A DNA stretch of 64,000 nucleotides, taken from an uncultured Oscillospiraceae bacterium (GTDB lineage Bacteria > Bacillota > Clostridia > Oscillospirales > Ruminococcaceae). A program made the position numbers and the translations under genes. Under the pieces are notes generated by a model. That model did not search any database. It was given only the letters and a program-made list of their open reading frames with translations, and had not been told where the DNA came from. The first letter of the stretch is position 1. Every line of letters starts with the position of its first letter. The stretch lies in NCBI GenBank assembly GCA_934462925.1, contig CAKSIT010000001.1, positions 248,001 to 312,000 on the forward strand, given 5' to 3'. Below are positions 26,386 through 34,743 of the stretch, one piece after another.

Positions 26386-27583
26386 ATGAGTAGTCCTCCA
26401 TAATTAGTTTAGAGCCTGCGTTTTTGAGCAGCTCCCTTGCGCGGAACGCCAAAAGCAGGTTCATTTTATCCTCGTCGCCAAAGTCGCTGTGAAGAAGCTC
26501 GCGTATCTGACGAAGCTTGTAGTTCACCGTGTTGCGGTGTACCCCGAACTTCTCCGCAACTTCCTTTACGCTGCAGTTGCTCTCAAAGTAGCAGCGCAGC
26601 AGCTCGGCGCAGTCGGTGTTGTTTTTGGCGTCATAGTCGAGCAGCGCCCCGAGCGTGGCGTCAACGTAGTCGGAGAGTATCCCCGCGTTTTCCACGCCGA
26701 AAAGCAGCTTGTATACGCCTATGTCGCGGTAATGCACAACGCTCTCGCATTTCATTTCTGAAAGCCGCATTGCGCTTATCGCCTCGCGGTAGCAGCCGTG
26801 TATCCCCTCAAACCCGAGTCCCGTGCCCGAAATGCCCACGCTTACGCTTACGGGTTCGCCGAACGCCTCCTCCACCGCGCTTACAAGCTGCGCGCCTACG
26901 CGTCCCGCGTCCGCGGGGGAGAGGTGCTGACGTATGATTATCAGGTAGTTCTCCTGAATGAAAATACACGAGGGATACTGCGTACCCGCGCATACCTTTC
27001 TCACGGGAAAGCGCATACTGCGCCACTCAGACGCCGTACCCTGCCGCCCGCCGTGCGAAAGCGACGCCGCAAGCAGTATATAGTCGCTCACGTCGTGGAA
27101 GCCGCGGCGTTCAAGCACGCTCGCGTAAGCCTCCCTGTCCGCGGGCGAGAATATGAGGTTGCGGAACGCCCCCGCAAGGCTCGTTTCGCTTTCCTCGCTG
27201 CTTACTATCCTGTGGCAAAAGTCGTAGGTGAGGTCTATAAGCCTTACCGACCACGGCACGGTGAACAGCGGGAACGCGTTTTTGTCGCAGTACTCCGCGA
27301 CAGCGCGCGGCACGGCGCTTATGTACGGACCTATGTTCGCGACAAGCCCCGCCGCCTTGCGCTCGTGCAGATGCCGCACGAAATCAAGCAGCCAGTCGTT
27401 GCCCTTGTGCGCAATGCCCGTTGTGAAAACAAGCTCGTTGCCGTGCATGAAATCGGGTACTTCGCTGTCCTCAACGATATGCACCCACCTTACGTAGTTT
27501 TCAAGACCCGCGCGGCCCGCTATAAGCTTCATGCCGTAGGTCTTTTCGGTGTTCGCGCATATGCGCGCTATGGTAAGCGCCAT
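26372..27583 (-). CDS. PucR-family transcriptional regulator
   Basis: This 403-residue protein has the N-terminal PucR effector domain (LIAGRAGLENYVRWVHIVED, NELVFTTGIA), a GGDEF-like middle domain, and a C-terminal helix-turn-helix with CSVKEVAEKFGVHRNTVNYKLRQI. PucR regulators control purine or pyrimidine catabolic genes in response to pathway intermediates. Lying inside the operon, it probably autoregulates and activates or represses the whole cluster. The start follows GGGAGGAGGGC. Confidence 0.92.
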   Translation of the reverse strand: MALTIARICANTEKTYGMKLIAGRAGLENYVRWVHIVEDSEVPDFMHGNELVFTTGIAHKGNDWLLDFVRHLHERKAAGLVANIGPYISAVPRAVAEYCDKNAFPLFTVPWSVRLIDLTYDFCHRIVSSEESETSLAGAFRNLIFSPADREAYASVLERRGFHDVSDYILLAASLSHGGRQGTASEWRSMRFPVRKVCAGTQYPSCIFIQENYLIIIRQHLSPADAGRVGAQLVSAVEEAFGEPVSVSVGISGTGLGFEGIHGCYREAISAMRLSEMKCESVVHYRDIGVYKLLFGVENAGILSDYVDATLGALLDYDAKNNTDCAELLRCYFESNCSVKEVAEKFGVHRNTVNYKLRQIRELLHSDFGDEDKMNLLLAFRARELLKNAGSKLIMEDYSYEGN

Positions 27584-27611
27584 GTTTCAGCCCTCCTCCC
27601 GTGCGAAAGCG

Positions 27612-29087
27612 TCAGCGGCGTTTTCCTACTCTCCTGCTAAGGGTTATCGCTTCCGTTGGACATACAAGCGTGCAAAGCCCGCAGCCCACGCAGTTCGTAC
27701 CGACAAGCCGCGGCTTTCTGTCCGCGCCGCAGGCTATGGCGTTATGCCCGCCGTCCGCGCAGGACACCGCGCACCGTCCGCAGCCCACGCAGCGCTCTCT
27801 GCCGAATACGGGGTAGACCGCTGTTTCGCGGTCAAGGTCGTCCGCGGGGATAATGTTGGCGTTAGCGCTGCCGCAAAGTTCCTTAAGGCTTGAAAGCCCC
27901 TGCGCTGCGAGGAACGCCTGCGCGCCGCTTATGATGTCCTCGATAATACGGTAGCCGTACTGCATTACCGCCGTGGTTATCTGAATGTTCGTGCAGCCGA
28001 GCGCTATAAACTCCAGCGCGTCGTGCCACGTTTCTATGCCGCCGATACCGCTCAGCGGTACGCCATTAAGCTCGGGACAAACCGCAAGCTCGTGGATAAA
28101 CCGCAGCGCAATGGGCTTTACCGCCTTGCCCGAGTACCCCGATACCGCGCATTTGCCGCCTATGCTCGGCAGCGCCGTCATGTCCGAGAGGTCTATGCGC
28201 GTAAGGCTCTTTACGGTGTTTATCGCGGCAATGCCGTCTGCGCCAGCCTTTACCGCGGCTATCGCGGGTGGCTCCATGCGCGCGAGGTTCGGGGTCATTT
28301 TGGCTAGAACGGGCAGCTTTGTTCCGCGCTTTGCGGCGGCGGTGTAGCGCGCCACAAGCTCCTCGTTCTGCCCCACGTCGCAGCCCAGCCCCTCGCCCAC
28401 CATCTGCGGACATGAGAAGTTGCATTCTATGATGTCGCAGCCCGCTTCCTCAGAGAGCCGCGCAAGCTGCGTCCATTCTTCCTCGGTACTGCCCATTATC
28501 GAAGATACGATTATTTTCTCGGGGAACTCCTGCTTGAGCCGCTTAAGTATCGCTAAGTTCTCCTCAAGCGGGTGGTCGGAAATCTGCTCGAGATTCTTGA
28601 AGCCGAGGAACGGCGTGTTTTCCTTGCCTATCGCGTCAAAGCGCGGGGATACCTCGTTCGGCAGGATAAAGCCTATCGTCTTGTAGACTATGCCGCCCCA
28701 GCCGCTGCGCAGCGCCCGCGCGCACATTTCGTAGCTGCTTGCAACGACGGAGGAGGAGAGAAAGAACGGGTTTTCGCACCGCACCCCGCAGAAGTCCATT
28801 GAAAGGTCTGCGGCGGCGGGCTGCGCGGGCGCGGGCGCTGCGGAAGCCATCCGGCGCACCCTTATCGCCGTATCATAGTGTACGCAGGCGTTTTCGCACT
28901 CGCCGTGACACTCCGCGCAGCGCGCAGGGTTTATGTAACGCGCGCCTACTGCCGCGTTCTCAAACCGCACCGCCCGCACGAACCTTGCGGGGTCAAGCCC
29001 CTTTGAGCAGGCTTTCGTGCAGGGCGCGTCGCCGCATAAAAGGCAGCGCGCAGCCTCGTCGCGAAGAAAAAGGTCGGCGTATTTCAT
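27612..29087 (-). CDS. preA: Dihydropyrimidine dehydrogenase (PreA-type) with an N-terminal FeS domain
   Basis: This 491-residue protein has three parts. Residues 1-80 carry eight cysteines ([25 protein letters not shown]) like the FeS domain I of full dihydropyrimidine dehydrogenase. Residues 95-400 are the FMN barrel of PreA, with NFSCPQ, AKMTPN, INTVKS and [13 protein letters not shown]. The C-terminus has two 4Fe-4S motifs ([11 protein letters not shown] and [11 protein letters not shown]). It should reduce uracil or thymine to the dihydro form. No FAD/NADPH-binding PreT domain or gene is present, so the electron donor is open. The ATG at 29087 follows AGGAGG by seven bases. Confidence 0.9.
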   Translation of the reverse strand: MKYADLFLRDEAARCLLCGDAPCTKACSKGLDPARFVRAVRFENAAVGARYINPARCAECHGECENACVHYDTAIRVRRMASAAPAPAQPAAADLSMDFCGVRCENPFFLSSSVVASSYEMCARALRSGWGGIVYKTIGFILPNEVSPRFDAIGKENTPFLGFKNLEQISDHPLEENLAILKRLKQEFPEKIIVSSIMGSTEEEWTQLARLSEEAGCDIIECNFSCPQMVGEGLGCDVGQNEELVARYTAAAKRGTKLPVLAKMTPNLARMEPPAIAAVKAGADGIAAINTVKSLTRIDLSDMTALPSIGGKCAVSGYSGKAVKPIALRFIHELAVCPELNGVPLSGIGGIETWHDALEFIALGCTNIQITTAVMQYGYRIIEDIISGAQAFLAAQGLSSLKELCGSANANIIPADDLDRETAVYPVFGRERCVGCGRCAVSCADGGHNAIACGADRKPRLVGTNCVGCGLCTLVCPTEAITLSRRVGKRR

Positions 29088-29117
29088 GTTCACTCCTCCT
29101 TGTAAATGTCGTGCAGG

Positions 29118-30479
29118 TTATTTTGCCTTATGCTTTGCGCACTTTACAAACTTGCCCCAGCCGCGCTCGCCCACGAACTCGCCGTTGTCGTATACCAACC
29201 GTCCGCGCGAGTAGGTCTGTACGGGGTAGCCGTGTACCGAGATACCCTCCCAGATGGTGTGGTCGCAGTCCGAGTGCATATTCTCCTGATGAATGGTGAA
29301 GTCCTTTGCGGGGTCGTATATCACGATGTCCGCGTCCTTGCCTACGGCGATTTCGCCCTTATCGGTGCAGCCGAATATCCTTGCGGGGTTTGTAGAGCAA
29401 AGCTCGACTGCCTTTTCAAACGAAATCACGCCGTCGTTCGCCTTGCCCAGCATATACGGGTACATATTTTCAATGCCCGCGCAGCCGTTCGGTATTTTTC
29501 TGAAGTCCTCCAGACCCCAGTCCTTTTCGCTCTGTTGGAACGGGCAGTGGTCGGTGGCTATGGTGTCGATATCGCCGCGCTTTACGGCTTCCCATACGGC
29601 GTCCTGCGACTCCTTGCCTTTCATGGGGGGCGAGCATACGAAGTTCCTGCCGTCGGGGCGCTTGTAAACGTCGCTTGTAAATTCAAGGTACTGCGGGCAG
29701 GTCTCCGCGTAAATCTCGTAGCCCTCGTCCTTGGCGCGCGTTACCGCCTCAACGCCCTGCTTGTCCGCAAGGTGAACGATGTAGAGCGGCGCTCCCGCGG
29801 CCTTTGCAAGGTTGATGGCGCGCTCGTCCGCCTCGCCCTCTACAAACTCGGGGCGGCTCATGTAGTGATACCACGCGCTCGTTTTGCCCTCGCTTATGTA
29901 CTTTTCGGTAAGGGTGTTTACAAGCTCGTTGTTCTCCGCGTGTACCGCGATAAGCGCGCCAAAGTCCTTTGAGCGCTGAAGCAGCCTGAAGAACACGCCG
30001 TCCTTTACGCCGAAGTCGTACACCATAAACACCTTGTAGGAGGTTATGCCGTTTTCGCACGCTTCGCCTATGCTGTCAAGCAGCTTGCCGCTTATGTCCT
30101 TTACGCCGATGTGGAACGAATAATCCACCGCGGCGTCGGGAGCGGCGAGGGCGTTTCTGCGCAGGAAGGTTTCGGTCATTGTTTCGCCGAAGTCCTGCAG
30201 CGCAAAGTCGAACACCGTTGTAGTGCCGCCGCAGGCGGCTGCGCGCGTTCCCGCAAAGTAGTCGTCTGACGACACCGTGCCGCCGAACGGCATTGCAAGG
30301 TGCGTGTGCGCGTCTATAGCGCCGGGCAGCACGAGCTTTCCCGCGGCGTCCACAACCTTTGCGGCGGGGTCGGAAAGCTCCGCGCCCAGCGCCGCTATCT
30401 TTCCGTCCTTAACCGCAACGTCAGCCTTAAAGCTGCCTGTCGCAGTAACGACAGTTCCGTTTTTGATTATCAAATCCAT
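29118..30479 (-). CDS. hydA: Dihydropyrimidinase (D-hydantoinase type)
   Basis: This 453-residue cyclic amidohydrolase has the metal-binding DAHTHLAMPFGG motif, the carbamylated lysine in YKVFMVYDFG, further His residues (AVHAEN, YIVHLAD) and the catalytic Asp region in TIATDHCPF. It opens dihydrouracil to N-carbamoyl-beta-alanine, the second step of the reductive pathway. The start follows AAAGGAGGTAGC. It lies just upstream of preA in the same transcript. Confidence 0.93.
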   Translation of the reverse strand: MDLIIKNGTVVTATGSFKADVAVKDGKIAALGAELSDPAAKVVDAAGKLVLPGAIDAHTHLAMPFGGTVSSDDYFAGTRAAACGGTTTVFDFALQDFGETMTETFLRRNALAAPDAAVDYSFHIGVKDISGKLLDSIGEACENGITSYKVFMVYDFGVKDGVFFRLLQRSKDFGALIAVHAENNELVNTLTEKYISEGKTSAWYHYMSRPEFVEGEADERAINLAKAAGAPLYIVHLADKQGVEAVTRAKDEGYEIYAETCPQYLEFTSDVYKRPDGRNFVCSPPMKGKESQDAVWEAVKRGDIDTIATDHCPFQQSEKDWGLEDFRKIPNGCAGIENMYPYMLGKANDGVISFEKAVELCSTNPARIFGCTDKGEIAVGKDADIVIYDPAKDFTIHQENMHSDCDHTIWEGISVHGYPVQTYSRGRLVYDNGEFVGERGWGKFVKCAKHKAK

Positions 30480-30511
30480 AAAGCTACCTCCTTTGTAAGC
30501 TCAGGCAAAGC

Positions 30512-30554
30512 CTGTTTGTCGGAAAACCTGCCGCAGCAGGCTTTCCGACAAACC
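30512..30554. other. Strong intercistronic hairpin between the binding-protein gene and hydA
   Basis: GTTTGTCGGAAAA-CCTGC and GCAGG-CTTTCCGACAAAC form a nearly perfect stem of about 17 bp with a CGCA loop. A CCGCG/CGCGG hairpin follows at 30562-30584. There is no T-run on either strand. A role in mRNA processing or differential stability is plausible. Confidence 0.6.
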
Positions 30555-30610
30555 CGCGCGGGAGAACGCGGGTCTGCCATAGCCGTGAAAACCATTTTGG
30601 GAACGCTGTT

Positions 30611-31792
30611 TTAGTTCTTGAACGTGTCGTTCTTGTAAACAAGCACAAGACCCGAGCGCTGATATACCTGCGCTACCTCGAGCAGCTCCATGCCGCCCGC
30701 GTTCGCGTTGATGAGGTTGGATACCCATGTTACGCCGAAGTCTACCGTGCCGTTATATACGGCGGTCGTTTCGGAGATGTCGCCGCCGCCGCTTACGATG
30801 GTGACGTCAAGACCGACCTCGTCATAGTAGCCCTTTGCCTTTGCAACGTAGTAGCCCATGAACTGCGCCTGCGGCAGCCACTTGAGCTGTACGGAAACGG
30901 CTGTCTTTTCGGGCGCGCCGTCGGTTGCGGGGTCGTATGCGAGGTACGCGGTGCTGCGGATATCGTCAAGCGTAAGGGAAGCCAGCTTGTCCTTTGCGGC
31001 GCTGTCCTCAAGGATAATGTACTGCTTTGCAAGCTCGAGAGTCTGCTGCATAGCCTCCTCGTCCATGTTGCCAACGTCCGCCGCGGAAACCGCGTTGCCC
31101 TTGGTGTCGGTGGTAACGAGCTTCGCTACTTCCTTTGCCATGTAAGCCTGGTGGTCTGCGGAAACGGACGAGCCTGCCTCAAATACTATCTCCGCCGCCT
31201 CGTCGGGGTGTTCGCACGCGTAAGCCCAGCCCTTCATAGAAGCGGAAACGAACGCCTTTACGGTATTGGGGTTCTCCTCCGCAAACTTTTTGGAGGTGAA
31301 CAGGTTGTCCTCGAGCATTGCCACGCCCTCGTCGTTCATATCAATGGTGCTTACGGTGTCGCCGTAGCCGTAGCCGCCGTCATAGCTGTTCACAACAAGC
31401 CCCAGCTCGTTGTAGGTCATGGCGGAAGCGAGCGTTACCGTATCGCTGTCGAACTGGTCCATTGTAAAGTCCTGCGTGATGTAGTCGGGTGAAAGCCCGT
31501 ACTTTGTCAGCAGCGCCTGTATCTCGTACTCGTTGCCAAGACCCCAGTTGCCGACCTTTCCGTCGGCGGCGGCAGCCTTGATTATCTCCTCGTGGGTCAT
31601 CATGCCGCCCTCGTTAGTGGAGCTGTCTGCCGCCGTGCTGTCTGCTGCCGTGCTGTCTGCCGCGCTGCTCTGCGAGGAGCTGTTCTGCGCGGCGGAGCTG
31701 CCGCCTGACGTTCCCGACTGCGTACATGCTGTGAGCTGTGCGCACGCGAGTATCACCGCTGCTGCGGCAAGTAATGTCTTTGTTCTTTTCAT
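30611..31792 (-). CDS. NMT1/THI5-like ABC substrate-binding lipoprotein with permuted domain order
   Basis: This 393-residue lipoprotein has a lipobox (LTAC, Cys 23) and a Ser/Ala-rich linker to about residue 63. In the NMT1/SsuA/ThiY family the order is VQLKWLPQAQFxGYYVAKAKG, then DFGVTW, QRSGLVLV, then VGxWxGGNEYE, SAMTYNE and AMLEDxLF. Here the second set comes first (GKVGNWGLGNEYE at about residue 78, SAMTYNEL, AMLEDNLFTS) and the first set comes last (VSVQLKWLPQAQFMGYYV at about 299 to the end). The gene is complete, so this is not truncation. It should bind the imported pyrimidine or precursor. Confidence 0.88.
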   Translation of the reverse strand: MKRTKTLLAAAAVILACAQLTACTQSGTSGGSSAAQNSSSQSSAADSTAADSTAADSSTNEGGMMTHEEIIKAAAADGKVGNWGLGNEYEIQALLTKYGLSPDYITQDFTMDQFDSDTVTLASAMTYNELGLVVNSYDGGYGYGDTVSTIDMNDEGVAMLEDNLFTSKKFAEENPNTVKAFVSASMKGWAYACEHPDEAAEIVFEAGSSVSADHQAYMAKEVAKLVTTDTKGNAVSAADVGNMDEEAMQQTLELAKQYIILEDSAAKDKLASLTLDDIRSTAYLAYDPATDGAPEKTAVSVQLKWLPQAQFMGYYVAKAKGYYDEVGLDVTIVSGGGDISETTAVYNGTVDFGVTWVSNLINANAGGMELLEVAQVYQRSGLVLVYKNDTFKN

Positions 31793-31893
31793 GTGTTCTG
31801 CCTGCCTTTCGTTCGCGGCAGCCGTGCATAAGCGCGGAGCTGCCTGTTTTTTCGCGGACGTTCGCCCGCTTTTCTATTTCTTAAAGCAGCGGG

Positions 31894-32694
31894 TCACGCC
31901 CGTCTGCGTTTAAGCACGATATGCTCTGCCAGCATGAGTACGGCGTACATCGCTATACCCATTGCGCACGCCACGGCTATGTAAGCCCACGCCGTGGGGT
32001 ATTGTCCCTTTACTATGTTCTCGCGTATCTGCCTGCCAACGCCCGCCGTTTCTTCGGCGAAGTACTCGGTTACAAGCGCGCCAATTACGCTTGCGGGAAC
32101 GCTTACGCGCAGCGCCGTAAATACATACGGCAGCGAGTTCGGGAGTCTTAGTTTAAGGAACACCGTCATTCTGCCTGCGGCGTAAGAGCGCATGAGGTCC
32201 TCTGAAAATGGCTTAAGCTCGGTAAGCCCCCTGAACGCGTTTACGCTCATTGAAGCCGTGCAGGACACCGTTACAACGATTATCTTTGCAATGGTGCTTC
32301 TTACGGAAACGTCGCTGCTGACGTCGCGCGTCCAGTTGTTGATTACGGGGGCTAAAGCCACTATCGGGATAGCGTTGAACGCGGATACTATTGCAAGCCC
32401 GCCCGCGCCCCATTTGGGGAACGCCGCAGCCGCAAGCGCTATAAGGTAGCCCAGTATGCTGCCCGCCACAAGCCCGCCGAGCGCTACAAGCAGCGTTATC
32501 TGAATGTGAGAGCCTATTGCGGTGCTGTTCTGCGAGATTATCTCGCCTATGCGCGTGGGGAGCGGCAGGGTTATCGTGTCCGTGCCTGTCCATGCGTGCA
32601 GCGTCTGCGACTGCCACAGCGCAAACACTATAACGCCGAACGCCAACGGGAGAAGCACGCCCGAAGCGCTGTCGAGAAGCTTTTTGGCTTTCAT
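31894..32694 (-). CDS. ABC transporter permease (SsuC/ThiX type)
   Basis: This 266-residue protein has about six membrane helices and the permease EAA-like loop around ALRSYAAGRMTVFLKLRLPNSLPYVFTALRVSVPASVIGA. It is one of two related permeases that would form a heterodimeric pore with the adjacent gene. Its start overlaps the end of the other permease by four bases (ATGA). The start is supported by GAGGAGG. The cargo is inferred from the neighbours to be a pyrimidine or related base. Confidence 0.9.
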   Translation of the reverse strand: MKAKKLLDSASGVLLPLAFGVIVFALWQSQTLHAWTGTDTITLPLPTRIGEIISQNSTAIGSHIQITLLVALGGLVAGSILGYLIALAAAAFPKWGAGGLAIVSAFNAIPIVALAPVINNWTRDVSSDVSVRSTIAKIIVVTVSCTASMSVNAFRGLTELKPFSEDLMRSYAAGRMTVFLKLRLPNSLPYVFTALRVSVPASVIGALVTEYFAEETAGVGRQIRENIVKGQYPTAWAYIAVACAMGIAMYAVLMLAEHIVLKRRRA

Positions 32695-33506
32695 TTTCTG
32701 CCTCCTCTCTTGTACGGGCAGAGGATATTCTCCGCCAGACCCATGAGCTTGTAGCTAAGTATGCCGATAACCGCGCTTATAAGCACGATATCCCAGAACA
32801 CAAGCCTTGTCATGCCGCCCTTAAGCGACTGCGAGAGCATACACCCAAGCCCGCTGCCGCCCTGCAGCGTATCCACGAGGATAGAAGCGGTTATCGCCAT
32901 AGGCGCGGATATCTTAAGCCCCGTGAAGAAATAGGGGATACACGCGGGGATAAGCGTTTTGGTGTAAAGCTGAAACTTGCTCGCGGCGTAGGAGTACATA
33001 AGCTCGTGCTTTTCGCGCTCCACCGACCTGAACCCCGCAAGCACGTTTGCGGAAACAGGGTAGAACGTGAGTATCGCGGCAATCACCGTGCGCGAGGCGT
33101 TGATGTCGCCCGTTATCGCGAGGATTATCGGCGCCATGCCGAGAATGGGTATCATCTGTATTATCATAAGGTAGGGAAAGGCTATCTTCTCGATTATCTT
33201 CGACAGGCTCATGAGAAGCGCCAGCACAAAGCCCGCCGCCGTACCGATAAGAAAGCCTATGCCCGCCCGCGAGAGCGTTTCGCCGCAGCTTGAAGCGATA
33301 AGCTGCGCCATTGTAAGCTTGCCCGTAATCAGCTTTCCGCTGAAAAACGAGCCGATTATCTCCCACAGGTGCGGCAGCACATTTATCGGCGTGCGCTTTG
33401 TCGCCGCAACGATAAACGCGAATATCTCCCATATTACAACCAGCGCCAGCACCCACACCAGCATGACGAAGTGCTTCGAGCGGAAAAATGCTTTTATCCT
33501 TGTCAT
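32691..33506 (-). CDS. ABC transporter permease (SsuC/ThiX type), second subunit
   Basis: This 271-residue integral membrane protein has an N-terminal membrane helix after KAFFRSKHFV and a permease loop near YSYAASKFQLYTKTLIPACIPYFFTGL. It is paralogous to the next gene. It lies 15 bases after the ATPase gene and overlaps the following permease by four bases. The start follows GAAAGGAG. Confidence 0.9.
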   Translation of the reverse strand: MTRIKAFFRSKHFVMLVWVLALVVIWEIFAFIVAATKRTPINVLPHLWEIIGSFFSGKLITGKLTMAQLIASSCGETLSRAGIGFLIGTAAGFVLALLMSLSKIIEKIAFPYLMIIQMIPILGMAPIILAITGDINASRTVIAAILTFYPVSANVLAGFRSVEREKHELMYSYAASKFQLYTKTLIPACIPYFFTGLKISAPMAITASILVDTLQGGSGLGCMLSQSLKGGMTRLVFWDIVLISAVIGILSYKLMGLAENILCPYKRGGRK

Positions 33507-33521
33507 GGCTGTACTCCTTTC

Positions 33522-34301
33522 CTATACTCCCTCAAAGCTGCCGCGAACCTTTGTCACAAGCGCGGTGAACTCCGCAGTGCCTGTAAGCTCGGGGGTGCGC
33601 GGGCGCGGCAGGTCTATGTCTACCACGGCGGACAGCCGCCCGGGGTGGGGGGACAGCACGCAAACCCTGTCCGACAAAAACACGCTTTCGGAGATGTTGT
33701 GCGTTACGAAAACAACGGTCTTGTTGGTTTTGCGCCATATGTTAAGCAGGTCTATGTGCAGCTTCTCTCGTGTGAACTCGTCGAGCGCCGAGAAAGGCTC
33801 GTCCATCAGCAGTATTTCGGGGCGGATAGCAAGCGCCCTTGCAATGCCCACGCGCTGCTGCATTCCGCCTGAAAGCTGGTTTGGATAGTGGTTTGCGAAC
33901 TTTGACAGCCCCACCATCTCCAGCATACTGTCCGCTATGTCCTCGCGCTCGCTTTTGGGGACGTGCATTATTTCAAGCGGCAGCATAACGTTCCTGCGAA
34001 CCGTGCGCCAGTCGTAAAGCACGGGACTTTGGAACACTATGCCGTAGCGCTGCGCAAGCCTTGCTTCCTTTGGCGAAACGCCGCCTACCGTGATTTTGCC
34101 CGTCGTGGGGTGCAGCAGGTCCGCTATTATCCTTAGCAGAGTGGTCTTGCCGCAGCCCGAAGGACCAAGCAGGGAGATGAACTCGCCCTTGTGGATATCG
34201 AGCGTTACGTTGGTGAGCGCTGTCACGTCGTTCCCCTTGCTGTCCTTGTAAACCATGCCAATACTGTCAAGCACGATTTCCTTTTCGTTTTCCATCTCCA
34301 T
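33522..34301 (-). CDS. ABC transporter ATP-binding protein (SsuB/ThiZ type)
   Basis: This 259-residue ATPase has Walker A GPSGCGKTT, Q-loop QSPVL, signature LSGGMQQRVGIARAL, Walker B ILLMDEPFSALD and the switch His in FVTHNISE. It powers the importer encoded by the next three genes. The ATG at 34301 is chosen over the upstream in-frame start because GAAGGAG lies before it. It is the first gene of the operon. Confidence 0.93.
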   Translation of the reverse strand: MEMENEKEIVLDSIGMVYKDSKGNDVTALTNVTLDIHKGEFISLLGPSGCGKTTLLRIIADLLHPTTGKITVGGVSPKEARLAQRYGIVFQSPVLYDWRTVRRNVMLPLEIMHVPKSEREDIADSMLEMVGLSKFANHYPNQLSGGMQQRVGIARALAIRPEILLMDEPFSALDEFTREKLHIDLLNIWRKTNKTVVFVTHNISESVFLSDRVCVLSPHPGRLSAVVDIDLPRPRTPELTGTAEFTALVTKVRGSFEGV

Positions 34302-34323
34302 AGTAATCACTCCTTCAGATAAT

Positions 34324-34366
34324 AAAAAACAGGGCAAAGACGTCGTCCTCGGCGCCTTTGCCCTGT
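34324..34366 (-). promoter_or_regulatory. Terminator hairpin in the leader of the pyrimidine operon
   Basis: On the minus strand ACAGGGCAAAG pairs with CTTTGCCCTGT (11 bp) across a 16-base loop and is followed by TTTTTT. It lies between the promoter and the first gene, so the full operon needs read-through. The leader before it is only about a dozen bases. Confidence 0.75.
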
Positions 34367-34380
34367 TGCTTTATGCTTCT

Positions 34381-34409
34381 AGTATAACGGCAAAAGCCGC
34401 GTTTGTCAA
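34381..34409 (-). promoter_or_regulatory. Promoter of the pyrimidine operon
   Basis: On the minus strand TTGACA (34404-34409), 17 bases, TATACT (34381-34386). Confidence 0.85.
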
Positions 34410-34660
34410 TTCTTTCGCGGCTTTTTGTGCATATCCACAAGATTATTTACCAAAGCGGCGGCTTATGCACAAATGTTATAAAAAAAGCGCCCGCTTTTCG
34501 CTTGTGCCGCGGCACATGGACAGCTCGCGGTGTGCTGCGGCACAAATGCACGCGCAATATTGCAAAAATACCTCTTAAGGAGATTATGCGCACAAGCGGC
34601 GCGTTATACGGTAAAGCGCAGACAATTTGGCGGAATTTTGCAACAATTTGGCGCGAACTC

Positions 34661-34689
34661 TTGACAGAATTTTTCTGTAGTGCTATACT
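34661..34689 (+). promoter_or_regulatory. Promoter of the dockerin-protein gene
   Basis: TTGACA (34661-34666), 17 bases, TATACT (34684-34689). The 250 bases between this and the divergent promoter show no gene. Confidence 0.85.
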
Positions 34690-34743
34690 AATATTGTAAA
34701 TTAAGCTGAAAGGCTTGTGAAATTTTGGGAGGAATGCTTAGAC

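Noticed and set aside
30611..34301. Thiamine-precursor (HMP) transporter because of the NMT1/THI5 domain
   Set aside because: There is no TPP riboswitch, and the operon neighbours are pyrimidine catabolic genes; the thi operon is elsewhere with its own riboswitch.
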